This document shows, piece after piece, positions 1 through 8,120 of a DNA stretch of 64,000 nt. The stretch spans positions 248,001 through 312,000 of the forward strand of contig CAWAJR010000002.1 of NCBI GenBank assembly GCA_963782465.1, in the 5' to 3' direction. This stretch comes from JAODBJ01 sp963782465. Its GTDB lineage: Bacteria; Actinomycetota; Acidimicrobiia; IMCC26256; PALSA-610. The notes under the pieces were generated by a model. It made no database searches. It worked only from the letters and a program-made list of their open reading frames with translations, and was not told the origin of the DNA. Position 1 is the stretch's first letter; every line of letters begins with the position of its first letter. The position numbers were made by a program, and so were the translations under genes.

Positions 1-2149
1 GTTCGGCGTCGAGTTCGTCGTCGGCGGTGCCTTCGATGTGCACCCTCGGCAACACACGCGCCAAGCCCCTGGGGAGCCACCAGTTCGCGTCGCCGAGGAG
101 TTCCATCGTCGCGGGGACGAGCACCATCCGCACGAGAGTCGCGTCGATGAGGATCGCGGCGGCGAGCCCGAGCCCGAACTCCTTGATCACACGTTCACCG
201 CCAAGCACGAACGAGCCGAACACGCACACCATGATCGCGGCGGCGGCCGTGATGACACGCGCCGTTTGTGCGAGCCCGTCGGCTACGGCTTCCGCGTTGT
301 TGCGCGTCTTGTCGAACTCTTCCTTGATCCGGCTGAGGAGGAAGATCTCGTAGTCCATGCTGAGCCCGAAGATGACGGCGAACATCATCATCGGGATGAA
401 GCTCTCGATCGGTCCCTTCTTCCCGACGCCGATCAGGCCCGCGGCCCAGCCCCATTGGAAGACCGCGACGAGCAGGCCGTACGAAGCGCCGATCGACAGC
501 ACGTTCATGATCACGGCTTTGAGCGGCACGACCAGGGAACGGAACACGGTGAGGAGCAAGAGGAACGACAGGCCGAGGACGACCAGCATGAAGATCGGGA
601 GGTGCGCACCGAGGAAGTTCGAAAGGTCGACGAACGTCGCGGTGGTGCCGCCGATGTGCACGACGAGCCCGGTACCCGCGACCGCTCCGGGGATCACGTG
701 CGCCCGCAGGTCATGGATGAGCGCGACGGTCTTTTGATCTTGCGGGCCGGTCGACGGGAACACCTGCATCACCGCGGCGCTGCCCGACGGCCCGACCACG
801 GGCGGGGTCACCTCGACGACGCCGGGCTCCGCCGCGATCGCGTCGTGCAGTTTCGACAGCGAGGCCGAGGCCTGCTGGTTCGGCAGTTCGACTGCGACGA
901 GGAGCGGCCCGTTGAACCCCGGGCCGAAACCCTTGGCCAGCATGTCGTACGCGACCCGCGTGGTATCGGTCGTCGGGTTGTTCCCGGCGTCGGAATTGCC
1001 GAGCCTGATCGAGAACACCGGCATCGCCAGCGCGACGAGGACGACGAGACCGATCGCCGCCGACGTCCACGGCCGGTGCTGGATCAGACGGCTCCAGCGG
1101 TACGCGACCGTCGTGCGGGCGCTGGTCGCGGCGCGCTTGGTCCACGGCAGCGCGAGCTTGTCGATGTTGCGACCGACGAACCCGAGCACGGCGGGCAGCA
1201 AGGTCACCGACGCGAGCATCGTGAGCACGACCGCGAGCGCCGCGCCCACCGCGAGACCGCGGACGAACGACAGGCCCATCGCGAACATGCCGAGCAGCGA
1301 GATCACGACCGTCGACCCCGCGAACACGACGGCCTTGCCCGACGTCGTGACGGCTTTGACGACCGCGCGCTCCTCGTCGAGCCCCGCGTTCAGGCCCTGG
1401 CGGTACCGCGTGACGATGAAGAGCGCGTAGTCGATACCGACACCGATACCGATCATCGCGGCGAGGATGCTCGCGAAGCTCGGCATCGAGAACACGTTCG
1501 CGAGCAGGCTCACGCCGGCGAGCCCGACGCCGATCCCGAACAGCGCGGTGAGGATCGGTAAGCCCATCGCGAGCACCGAACCGAACGCGATGAGCAGGAT
1601 GATGACGGCGGCGAGAATGCCGACACCTTCGGTGCCGCCCGGCGGTTTGCGGGTCTGGAACATGTTGCCGGAGAGCTCGACGTCGAAGCCGGGGCGTTTG
1701 CTCGCGGTCGCGACGGCCTTCACCGCATCGGGCGCCGTGTTCTTGAGCTGGTCGATGTTGGCGTCGAAGTGCACCGTCGCGAACGCGACCGTGCCGTCGC
1801 GCGAGATCTGGCGTGCGGTGGCGGCCGTGTAGGGGCTCGTCACCTCGACGACGTGCGGGACCTTGGCGACGTCGGCGAACAACGCCTTGGCCCGCGCTTC
1901 GACCGCGGCACTCTTCACGCCCGCGGGCGCGGCGATGACGATGTCGCCGGTGGCACCCGACTGCGTGCTGAAGCGGCCGGCGAGCAGGTTCTGGGCCCGC
2001 TGCGAGTCGCTGGCCGGGAGCTTGAAGCTCATCGACGACTTCCCACCGATGGCCGAGCTCGCGACCTGGCTGCCGATGAGCAGCACGATCCAGGCGATGA
2101 GGACGACCCGGCGACGCCGGTAACACCAATGCGCGAGACGGCTCAGCAC
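1..2149 (-). CDS. MMPL/RND-family transporter (3' end cut by window edge)
   Basis: Membrane exporter of the MMPL branch of the RND superfamily, which moves lipids or hydrophobic compounds using the proton gradient. The start is GTG at 2149 with a strong Shine-Dalgarno AAGGAG five bases upstream (2155-2160). The N-terminus reads as a basic stretch followed by the first membrane helix (VVLIAWIVLLIGSQVA), then a large extracytoplasmic loop. The second half again alternates membrane helices and a loop. About 716 codons are present. The last visible residues (LPRVHIEGTADDELDAE) resemble the usual cytoplasmic tail, so little is missing. It is divergent from a MarR regulator whose probable operator overlaps its promoter. 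Family is clear; the substrate cannot be told. Confidence 0.9.
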   Translation of the reverse strand, partial: MLSRLAHWCYRRRRVVLIAWIVLLIGSQVASSAIGGKSSMSFKLPASDSQRAQNLLAGRFSTQSGATGDIVIAAPAGVKSAAVEARAKALFADVAKVPHVVEVTSPYTAATARQISRDGTVAFATVHFDANIDQLKNTAPDAVKAVATASKRPGFDVELSGNMFQTRKPPGGTEGVGILAAVIILLIAFGSVLAMGLPILTALFGIGVGLAGVSLLANVFSMPSFASILAAMIGIGVGIDYALFIVTRYRQGLNAGLDEERAVVKAVTTSGKAVVFAGSTVVISLLGMFAMGLSFVRGLAVGAALAVVLTMLASVTLLPAVLGFVGRNIDKLALPWTKRAATSARTTVAYRWSRLIQHRPWTSAAIGLVVLVALAMPVFSIRLGNSDAGNNPTTDTTRVAYDMLAKGFGPGFNGPLLVAVELPNQQASASLSKLHDAIAAEPGVVEVTPPVVGPSGSAAVMQVFPSTGPQDQKTVALIHDLRAHVIPGAVAGTGLVVHIGGTTATFVDLSNFLGAHLPIFMLVVLGLSFLLLLTVFRSLVVPLKAVIMNVLSIGASYGLLVAVFQWGWAAGLIGVGKKGPIESFIPMMMFAVIFGLSMDYEIFLLSRIKEEFDKTRNNAEAVADGLAQTARVITAAAAIMVCVFGSFVLGGERVIKEFGLGLAAAILIDATLVRMVLVPATMELLGDANWWLPRGLARVLPRVHIEGTADDELDAE

Positions 2150-2204
2150 GCCGGCTCCTTCTGAGGTGGGGGGAACCTGCCGGGGGGTGCAGGTATCGGC
2201 GTCG

Positions 2205-2253
2205 ACACTAGGGAGAATCATTGATTGTGTCAAGTAATGAATTCACCTATGAT
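2205..2253. promoter_or_regulatory. Overlapping divergent promoters with MarR-type operator
   Basis: On the minus strand, a perfect -35 TTGACA (2233-2228), a 17-bp spacer and TAGTGT (2210-2205) face the MMPL gene. On the plus strand, TTGTGT (2225-2230), a 17-bp spacer and TATGAT (2248-2253) face marR. An imperfect palindrome ATTGATTG-TGT-CAAGTAAT (2220-2238) covers both -35 boxes in an AT-rich island. This is the expected geometry for a MarR repressor controlling itself and the exporter; the binding itself is inferred. Confidence 0.7.
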
Positions 2254-2287
2254 TTACCCGGGCGACGTCGCTCCAAGGGAGATATCG

Positions 2288-2746
2288 GTGACGGTGCGGT
2301 CGGAAGCAGACATCCAGGTGGTCGAACTCGTGCTGGCGATGTTCGACCGGTTCCACGAGCACGCGCACGCCATCGTGACCGACGCCGGGATCTCCACCGC
2401 GCAGGCGGCGGCGCTGCTGCGCCTCGACTCGCCGCTGTCGCAGCGGGAGCTGGCCGAGTGCCTGAAGTACGACGCTTCGAACATCACGTCGATCGTCGAC
2501 AGCCTGGAGGAACGGGGCCTCGTGGAGCGACAGGTCGATCCCACCGACCGCCGGGTGCGCCGGCTGGTCGTGACCGCCGAGGGAGGCAACGTCGTCGCCG
2601 GCCTGCGCGAGCGGCTGCTGCAGGAGACACCGCTTCTCGACCGGCTCGACGAACGCGAACGCGCGCAACTGTCGGGGCTGCTGGCCAAGGCGATCGGCGA
2701 CCACACCCCGTCGGGATGGGTCGAGATGCTCCGGGGCCGCAGATAA
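2288..2746 (+). CDS. MarR-family transcriptional regulator
   Basis: Winged-helix regulator of the MarR family, 152 aa, usually a dimeric repressor released by small hydrophobic ligands. The winged helix covers about residues 40-110, with the recognition region LAECLKYDASNITSIVDSLE and the wing DPTDRRVRRLVVTAEG. The GTG at 2288 is chosen because AAGGGAG (2275-2281) lies six bases before it. An in-frame TTG at 2225 would put the promoter inside the gene. It is divergent from the MMPL exporter with a shared operator, so it most likely controls that pump and itself. Confidence 0.88.
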   Translation: MTVRSEADIQVVELVLAMFDRFHEHAHAIVTDAGISTAQAAALLRLDSPLSQRELAECLKYDASNITSIVDSLEERGLVERQVDPTDRRVRRLVVTAEGGNVVAGLRERLLQETPLLDRLDERERAQLSGLLAKAIGDHTPSGWVEMLRGRR

Positions 2747-2770
2747 GAGGCTGGCCCGCAGGGGTTCCAG

Positions 2771-3634
2771 TCAGGGCGTGTCGACGTCGATCCGGCGGCC
2801 GGCGAGCGCGGCCCTGAGTTCGTTCAGCTTCTCGAGGCTCGCATCGGAACGGGCGCGGTCGGCCGCCGCCAGGCCGAGCACGATCGCCTCGATCAGCACG
2901 AGCGTGGTGCCGTGGCTCGCGAACCGGCCGGGAACGCCACGTCCCGACTGCAAGGTGGTGTGCACCTTCGCGTCGAACCTGCGCCCGAGCGCGTCGGTGA
3001 CCAGCACGACGGGCGCCTCGAGCTCGCCCGCCCGGTCGAGCAGCACGCGTACGTGGGCCTGGATACGGCCGTACGCGAGCAGGACGACCGCGTCGCCTCG
3101 CGCGAGCGCGAGCAACTCGTCGGCGAACGAAGTGCCGGTGTGCACGAACGCGGTGCTCGGCTTGCCGATCCGTTCGGTCAGTACCTGGCCGTAGGCGGCG
3201 AGATGCGCCGACGGTCCCACGCCGCGCCACACGACGCGGCGGCTCGGCGCGAGCGCACCCACCGCCGACTGGAACTTCTCGGCCGGGATGTTGCGGGTGA
3301 GCGCATCGAGCGCGGCGACATGATTGGCGAGGGTCGAGGCGAATACTTCGTCGGGCGGGGTGTGCGCGAGCGTCCGGCGCAACCGCTCCCCCGGCGGCGG
3401 GTTGCCCTGCGACGCGAGCGCTTCGCGCAACTCGCCGAGCCCGCGGTACCCCAACGCCTTGGCGGTGCGGACAACGGTCGCGTCGCTCGTGCCCAGCCGT
3501 TCGGCGAGCGCGGCGGCCGAGAGCAACGTCGCGCCGCTGCCGACCTCGAGCAGGTGCTCGGCCACCCGCCGTTCGGCCGGCGCGAGGTCGTCGCCCCGCG
3601 CCGCCAGCCGCTCGGCAAAGGTGTCAAGTAGCAT
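2771..3634 (-). CDS. RpiR/MurR-family regulator (HTH + SIS domain)
   Basis: Regulator of 287 aa with an N-terminal RpiR helix-turn-helix (about residues 1-75, with LSAAALAERLGTSDATVVRTAKALGYRGLGELREAL split over the motif) and a C-terminal SIS sugar-phosphate-binding fold (about 105-250, including the VWRGVGPSAHLA and DAVVLLAYGR segments). Such proteins sense phosphosugars, but no sugar genes adjoin it. The ATG at 3634 has no Shine-Dalgarno and lies inside the upstream palindrome. The divergent neighbour is a COG4280-type membrane protein, its most likely target. Marked difference from its neighbours in base use was not noticed. Confidence 0.85.
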   Translation of the reverse strand: MLLDTFAERLAARGDDLAPAERRVAEHLLEVGSGATLLSAAALAERLGTSDATVVRTAKALGYRGLGELREALASQGNPPPGERLRRTLAHTPPDEVFASTLANHVAALDALTRNIPAEKFQSAVGALAPSRRVVWRGVGPSAHLAAYGQVLTERIGKPSTAFVHTGTSFADELLALARGDAVVLLAYGRIQAHVRVLLDRAGELEAPVVLVTDALGRRFDAKVHTTLQSGRGVPGRFASHGTTLVLIEAIVLGLAAADRARSDASLEKLNELRAALAGRRIDVDTP

Positions 3635-3671
3635 TTGCTACGGCATACGGCATCGCCGTAGCATACGCTAC
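3628..3671. promoter_or_regulatory. Paired operators and leaderless -10 between rpiR-like gene and COG4280 gene
   Basis: Two related palindromes, GTAGCATTTGCTAC (3628-3641) and GTAGCATACGCTAC (3658-3671), lie exactly 30 bp apart, about three helical turns. Between and overlapping them is a perfect 9-bp inverted repeat TGCTACGGC/GCCGTAGCA (3636-3644, 3655-3663). A -10-like TAGCAT (3659-3664) sits inside the second palindrome, 8 nt before the ATG at 3673. The first palindrome overlaps the start codon of the rpiR-like gene. This looks like autorepression with co-control of the divergent gene. Confidence 0.65.
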
Positions 3672-3672
3672 G

Positions 3673-4421
3673 ATGCATTCGACGCTGCTCGTGCTGGCCG
3701 CGTTCCTGGCCTCGACGGTCGAGATGGTGGAGGCACTCACCATCGTCCTCGCGGTCGGCATGACGCGCGGGTGGCGTTCCGCGGCGTGGGGCGTTTCGGC
3801 CGCGCTCGCCGCGCTCACCGTGATCGTCGCCGCGCTCGGCCCGCGCTCTCGAAGATCCCGATCGACTCGCTGCGTGTCGTCGTCGGCACCGTGTTGTTGA
3901 TCTTCGGCCTGCAATGGCTGCGCAAGGCAATCCTGCGCGCCAGCGGCCTGAAAGCGATGCACGACGAGGACGCGATCTTCGATCGGGAAGTGGCCGAACT
4001 GCGCGCCGACGGTCGCGCCGCGCACGACTGGTACGCCTTCACCGTCGCGTTCAAAGGCGTCTTCCTCGAAGGGCTCGAGGTCGCGTTCATCGTCGTCACG
4101 TTCGGCGGCGCGCAACACAACGTCGGCCTGGCGGCCATCGGCGCCGCCGCCGCACTCGTCGTGGTACTGGCCGCGGGCGTCAAAGTGCACGCGCCGCTGT
4201 CGCGCGTCCCCGAGAACACGTTGAAGTTCGGCGTCGGGGTCATGCTCACGTCGTTCGGGATGTTCTGGAGCTCGGAAGGCGCGGGCGTGAAATGGCCCGG
4301 GTCCGACGCGTCGCTCCTCGTGTTGATCGGGTTCGTCGTCGCGCTGTCGTTCGGCCTCGTCGAATGGCTCCGCCGCGCCGGCGCCCGCGCGACTGGCGAA
4401 GCCGAGGTGGCCCCGGCATGA
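3673..4421 (+). CDS. COG4280-like membrane protein, frameshifted
   Basis: Multi-pass membrane protein of about 249 aa when reading is restored. The N-terminal part (residues 1-58, STVEMVEALTIVLAVG region) and the rest (IPIDSLRVVVGTVLLIFGLQ onward) lie in different frames. The break is near 3840-3847, where one C appears missing (GGCCCGCG seen, GGCCCCGCG expected). The acidic helix motif VEALTIVLAVG recurs as GLEVAFIVVTFGG, typical of duplicated cation-transporter-like families (UPF0016/TerC style), but transport is inference. The start is probably leaderless, with TAGCAT 8 nt upstream. The sequence after the break is well conserved in character, so a sequencing indel is more likely than a dead gene. 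Confidence 0.72.
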
Positions 4422-4642
4422 GGTTGCTCGCGCAGTTCGGTCGCTTCTGGTACGACTTCATCGTCGGCGACGACTGGACGATCGCGGTCGCGGTGGTGAT
4501 CGCCGTGGCGGTCACGGCCGTGCTGGCGCACCGCGGATGGAACGTGTGGCCGATCGTCCCGGTCGGCGTCACGCTCATCCTGGCGGTGTCGTGCCGGCGG
4601 GAGGCGCGCGCCCGGCGTCGCCGCGAGCAATCCGCCGGCTGA
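4418..4642 (+). CDS. Small single-span membrane protein
   Basis: A 74-aa protein starting at an ATG that overlaps the stop of the COG4280-like gene (ATGA), so it is translationally coupled to it. It opens with MRLLAQFGRFWYDFIVGDDW, then has two hydrophobic stretches (IAVAVVIAVAVTAVLA and WPIVPVGVTLILAVSC), and ends in a very basic tail (RREARARRRREQ). This would place a short hairpin in the membrane with a cytoplasmic positive tail. I know no function. Genes of this kind often accompany COG4280 proteins, so a partner role is a reasonable guess. Confidence 0.7.
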   Translation: MRLLAQFGRFWYDFIVGDDWTIAVAVVIAVAVTAVLAHRGWNVWPIVPVGVTLILAVSCRREARARRRREQSAG

Positions 4643-4697
4643 ACGATCACAGCCGAAATGGCCGCGCGCCGCGGGCCGGGCCGAGCAAGATGCCCTC

Positions 4698-5528
4698 GTG
4701 CCCCGCCGCCATGACCCTTCGCTCTACGACGGCGCCGCCGCGCACTACGTGTACGGCCGCCCGCCCTATTCCGCCGAACTGGTCCCGGCCTTGTCGGACG
4801 CGCTCGGCCTCGACGGCTCCGGCCGGATGCTCGACGTCGGTTGCGGCCCGGGCGTGCTGAGCGTCATGTTCGCGTCGCGCTTCGAGGAGGTCGTCGCGCT
4901 CGATCCCGATACCGGGATGCTGGCCGAGGCGGCACGACGCAGCGCGCTGGCAGGGCATACGAACGTGCGCTTCGTGACCGCGGTCGCGGAGGACATCCCC
5001 CAACTGGGTCTCGGGCGCTTCCGCGCCGTGCTGTTCGGCCAGTCGCTCCACTGGACCGACCGGGATCGCGTCGTCGACGTCGTGTACGACATCCTCGAAC
5101 CGGGTGGCGCGATCGTCTGCATCGCGCCTGATATCGAGCACCGCCCCGAACCGCCCGGGCCTGATCTCCCGCGGATCCCGCACCAAGAACTCGAGCAGCT
5201 GGTGCGGCAGTACCTCGGCCCTCGGCGGCGCGCCGGAAAAGGGTTCGCGAAGTACAACACCGAGCGTTACGAGGAGACGTTGAAACGGGGGCGCTTCGGG
5301 CCACCCGAGGTGCGCTTCGCGCCGGGCCGGCCCGACATCGTGCGCGACACCGAGAGTGTGCTTTCGGGCTACCTGTCGATGTCGTTCGCGGCGCCGCACC
5401 TGTTCGGTGACCGGCTCGACGAATTCTCGGACGACGTGCGGGCGGTGTGCCGCGCCCACTCCCCTTCCGGGCTGTTTCGCGACTGGCCGGGCGACACGGT
5501 GATGGTCATCGGCCGGAAGCCGGCGTAG
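4698..5528 (+). CDS. Class I SAM-dependent methyltransferase
   Basis: A 276-aa cytosolic methyltransferase. It has the SAM-binding glycine loop MLDVGCGPG (about residues 43-51), an acidic residue ending beta-2 (VVALDPDTGML) and a methyltransf_11-type core. The N-terminal YDGAAAHYVYGRPPYS resembles the small-molecule methyltransferases of the UbiE/biotin-synthesis type. The C-terminal third (about 150-276) is extra and probably shapes the acceptor site. Start GTG at 4698; no clear Shine-Dalgarno was seen. It stands alone, 55 bp after the small membrane protein. The acceptor substrate cannot be told. Confidence 0.82.
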   Translation: MPRRHDPSLYDGAAAHYVYGRPPYSAELVPALSDALGLDGSGRMLDVGCGPGVLSVMFASRFEEVVALDPDTGMLAEAARRSALAGHTNVRFVTAVAEDIPQLGLGRFRAVLFGQSLHWTDRDRVVDVVYDILEPGGAIVCIAPDIEHRPEPPGPDLPRIPHQELEQLVRQYLGPRRRAGKGFAKYNTERYEETLKRGRFGPPEVRFAPGRPDIVRDTESVLSGYLSMSFAAPHLFGDRLDEFSDDVRAVCRAHSPSGLFRDWPGDTVMVIGRKPA

Positions 5529-5549
5529 CTCGCGGGCAGGCGCCGCCGG

Positions 5550-6545
5550 TCAGCCGGTGTAGCCGGCGACGATGTCGGAGAACGCGTACGGCGACTGGCT
5601 GATGCTGCTGCACGAGTCGGATGCCTTCGACGACGGCGGGTTGCACTGCCGGTCGCGGTTCACAGACCAGAACGTGAAACGCGCGAGGTGATGTTGCTGC
5701 GCGAACGCGAGCATGGTCTGGAAGTCGGAGGTGGTCACCGTTTCGTCGGCTTCGTCGGTCCGCCCGTTCATCGACGAGATGCCGACATGCTCGTACGCGG
5801 CCGGCTCGGAGATGCCGTAGGCCTGCTCCACGTCGAGCGCGAGACCTTGTGCCGCCTGCACCGACACCTGCCCCATGTCGGAGATGGGCGTACCGAAGTC
5901 GAACGGCATGATCGTCCACGACGTCGGCTGCAACCCGGCGGCGACGGCTTCGGCGATGAGGCTCCGGCCCGTCGCGTCGGGACCGGTCGGCGCCACACCG
6001 AAGGTGATCGAGATCTCGATGCCGGGGTTGTCGTCCTGCACGATCTTGAGCGCGGCGACGACCCGTTCGCGCGTCTTGGCCTTCTTCACTTCACCGTGCT
6101 CGATGTCGATGTCGATCGCGCGCAACGAGTACGCGTCGATCACCTGCTGGTACGCCGCGGCCAGCGCCGCCACGGTCTTGCACGACGTTCCGAGCTTCTT
6201 GCCACTCCACCCGCCGAACGAGACGTCGACGTCGCCCCCCGCGGCGCGGATGGCGTCGATCGCGGCAGCGTCGGTGCCGCCGAGCAGCGGCCGCGAACCG
6301 TCCCACATGGGGTTGCACTTCTTGTGCGACAGGATGAAGGCCAGCGTGAGGGAGTGCAGCCCGGTCGCACCGAGCACCGCGGCGGGCGGTTGCGGGTTCC
6401 CCCAACCCAGGTACTCGTAGGGTGCGGCCTGCTCGACCGGCACCGGCGTCGCCCCGGCCGCGGCCACCGAGCCCGTCGCGCCGGCGAGCGGCAGGCACGC
6501 GAGCGCGCAAGCGGCCGCGGCCGCGGCGCACGCGAGGCGTCGCAT
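5550..6545 (-). CDS. Secreted GH18 (chitinase-like) protein
   Basis: A 331-aa exported glycoside hydrolase family 18 protein. The first ~30 residues form a signal peptide (basic MRRL, then an Ala/Leu-rich core). The barrel shows the beta-3 strand VSFGGWSGKK and the catalytic motif AIDIDIEHGE. The acid/base Glu and the two Asp of DxDxE are present, although the first Asp of the full DxxDxDxE motif is replaced by Arg. FTFWSVNRDRQC near the end is the usual last strand. The ATG overlaps the stop of the upstream VOC gene, so it is translationally coupled. Probable chitin or chitooligosaccharide hydrolase; no carbohydrate-binding module is seen. Confidence 0.85.
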   Translation of the reverse strand: MRRLACAAAAAACALACLPLAGATGSVAAAGATPVPVEQAAPYEYLGWGNPQPPAAVLGATGLHSLTLAFILSHKKCNPMWDGSRPLLGGTDAAAIDAIRAAGGDVDVSFGGWSGKKLGTSCKTVAALAAAYQQVIDAYSLRAIDIDIEHGEVKKAKTRERVVAALKIVQDDNPGIEISITFGVAPTGPDATGRSLIAEAVAAGLQPTSWTIMPFDFGTPISDMGQVSVQAAQGLALDVEQAYGISEPAAYEHVGISSMNGRTDEADETVTTSDFQTMLAFAQQHHLARFTFWSVNRDRQCNPPSSKASDSCSSISQSPYAFSDIVAGYTG

Positions 6546-7000
6546 CACACGTACTGCCAGCGCTTCGCCGGACCGCCGCCGGGTTCGTGCTCGAGGCACT
6601 GGATGTCGAAGAAGATCGGCAGGAGGTACTTCACGTAAAAGGCGTGCACGACGAGGCCGGGCGACTTCAGGTCTTCGTACTCCCTGATCTTCATGTCGGG
6701 ATGGCGTTCCCGGAATTCGCGGCACGCGTCGAGCAGCGCATCGACCTCGGCCCGCGTCTCTTGGAGCAGTCCCAAGTGGTCGTAGCCGGGTGACGAGATC
6801 GGCTTGTCGCTCTCGGCGAGCAGGATGAACTGGCCGTCGTCGGGCAGCAAGAGATGGCAACTCTGACCGACGACCTCGGTGTCGATCGCCCGCCAGCCGA
6901 GCACCGACGAGTAGAACGCGTCGACGTCGGCGCGGAACTCGGGGGTCAGCGTGCCGCGGGGGAACGTCAACTCCATGTGGTTGAACCGCATGTTGCCCAT
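6545..7000 (-). CDS. VOC-superfamily (glyoxalase/bleomycin-resistance fold) protein
   Basis: A 151-aa protein with paired beta-alpha-beta-beta-beta modules of the vicinal oxygen chelate fold: FNHMELTFPRG at the N-terminus, FYSSVLGWRAID in the first helix region, and GYDHLGLLQETRAEVDALL in the second module. Potential metal ligands are His8 and the His of GYDHLGL. The ATG at 7000 is preceded by AAAGAGG. It lies 21 bp downstream of the MDR oxidoreductase gene and overlaps the GH18 gene by the TGATG junction, so the three genes are probably one transcript. Substrate unknown. Confidence 0.8.
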   Translation of the reverse strand: MGNMRFNHMELTFPRGTLTPEFRADVDAFYSSVLGWRAIDTEVVGQSCHLLLPDDGQFILLAESDKPISSPGYDHLGLLQETRAEVDALLDACREFRERHPDMKIREYEDLKSPGLVVHAFYVKYLLPIFFDIQCLEHEPGGGPAKRWQYV

Positions 7001-7021
7001 CGTTGCCTCTTTCGTGATCGT

Positions 7022-7993
7022 CTACGGCAGGAGCACGACCCGGCCGACGGCCTGCCGGCTCTCGATGTACGCGTGCGCGTCGGCGGCTCGAGCGAGCGGG
7101 AACGTACGGTCGACCAGCACCGAGAGCCGGCCGGCACCGACATCGGCCACCAGGTCGGCGATCATCGCCTGCGCGCGCGGGGTCGCGATCTCGGCACCGA
7201 GGAACACGCCCGTGATCGACTGGTTCATCGCGCCGAGCACCGACACGTCGAAGAGTTGGGGGTCGCGGCCGGCACTGCCGACGGTGATGCACCGGCCCCG
7301 GTACTTCAGGCAGGCGACACTGCCCGCCAGCACCTTGCCCCCGACGGAATCGACCGCGAGATCGACCCCTTGGCCTCCCGCCAGGTCGCGAACAGTGCCC
7401 ACCCACTCGCTCTTCGAATAGTCGACGGCATGGTCGAGACCGAGCGCGCGCAGTGGTTCCAACCTCGCGACGCTCGATGCGGTCGCGATCACGGTCGCCC
7501 CGGCGCGTTTCGCCAGCTGGATCGCGGCGACGCCCACACCGCCGGCACCGGCCTGGACGAGCACCGTCTCACCCGCCTGCAACCGCCCGAACTCGAACAG
7601 GCAGTCGTGCGCCGTGCCGAACGCCACCGGCACGCACGCGACCGCGACGATGTCGGCACCGTCGGCGATCGGCCAGGTGACCGCGGCTGCCGTCGCCATC
7701 TTTTCGGCGTGTGATCCCCACACGTTCACCGCGACGACTCGCTGCCCGACGTGCCGGTCGGTCACATCGGGCGCGACCTCCGAAATGGTGCCCGCGCACT
7801 GGTAACCGACGATGTGCGGCGTGGTCGCCATCTCGCCGTGCCACCGGTTGAGCGTGTCGCCGCCTTCGATACTGATCGCCTCGACGTCGATGACCACGCC
7901 GCCCGGGAAGCATTCGGGGTCGGCGACGTCTTCGTAGCGAAGAACTTCAGGGCCACCGGTCTCGTAGTACACCGCAGCTTTCACGGCGCGCAT
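7022..7993 (-). CDS. MDR-family NADPH:quinone/alkene oxidoreductase
   Basis: A 323-aa medium-chain dehydrogenase/reductase without the structural zinc site. It has a GroES-like N-terminal domain, the nucleotide-binding motif VLVQAGAGGVGVAAIQLAKRAGA (the AGAGGVG loop) and the C-terminal GRVVLLP typical of zeta-crystallin-like quinone reductases. The ATG at 7993 (MRAVKAAVYYETGGPE) is chosen because family members start there; an upstream extension would be basic and unlike the family. It is the first gene of a run with the VOC and GH18 genes. It probably reduces quinones or enones with NADPH. Confidence 0.85.
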   Translation of the reverse strand: MRAVKAAVYYETGGPEVLRYEDVADPECFPGGVVIDVEAISIEGGDTLNRWHGEMATTPHIVGYQCAGTISEVAPDVTDRHVGQRVVAVNVWGSHAEKMATAAAVTWPIADGADIVAVACVPVAFGTAHDCLFEFGRLQAGETVLVQAGAGGVGVAAIQLAKRAGATVIATASSVARLEPLRALGLDHAVDYSKSEWVGTVRDLAGGQGVDLAVDSVGGKVLAGSVACLKYRGRCITVGSAGRDPQLFDVSVLGAMNQSITGVFLGAEIATPRAQAMIADLVADVGAGRLSVLVDRTFPLARAADAHAYIESRQAVGRVVLLP

Positions 7994-8120
7994 GCTACGA
8001 GCATCGACGATGCAGTGCATCGAACGACTCCCGCATCCTTTCGCCGAGCTCCTGGCCAAGCGCCGGTGCCACCATTACCGTTTCTCCACACGATCCTGCC
8101 GACAGACAAGGGGCCCGGAG

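Noticed and set aside
38..1561. Long plus-strand open frame rich in Arg, His and Asp opposite the MMPL gene
   Set aside because: High-GC antisense shadow; its composition is unlike a protein and the minus strand carries a clear MMPL sequence with a good ribosome site. Similar long shadows opposite kgd, acn and ccmF were left out for the same reason.
2225..2287. Upstream TTG start for the MarR gene
   Set aside because: It would place the promoter and operator inside the gene; GTG 2288 has a good ribosome site at the right distance.
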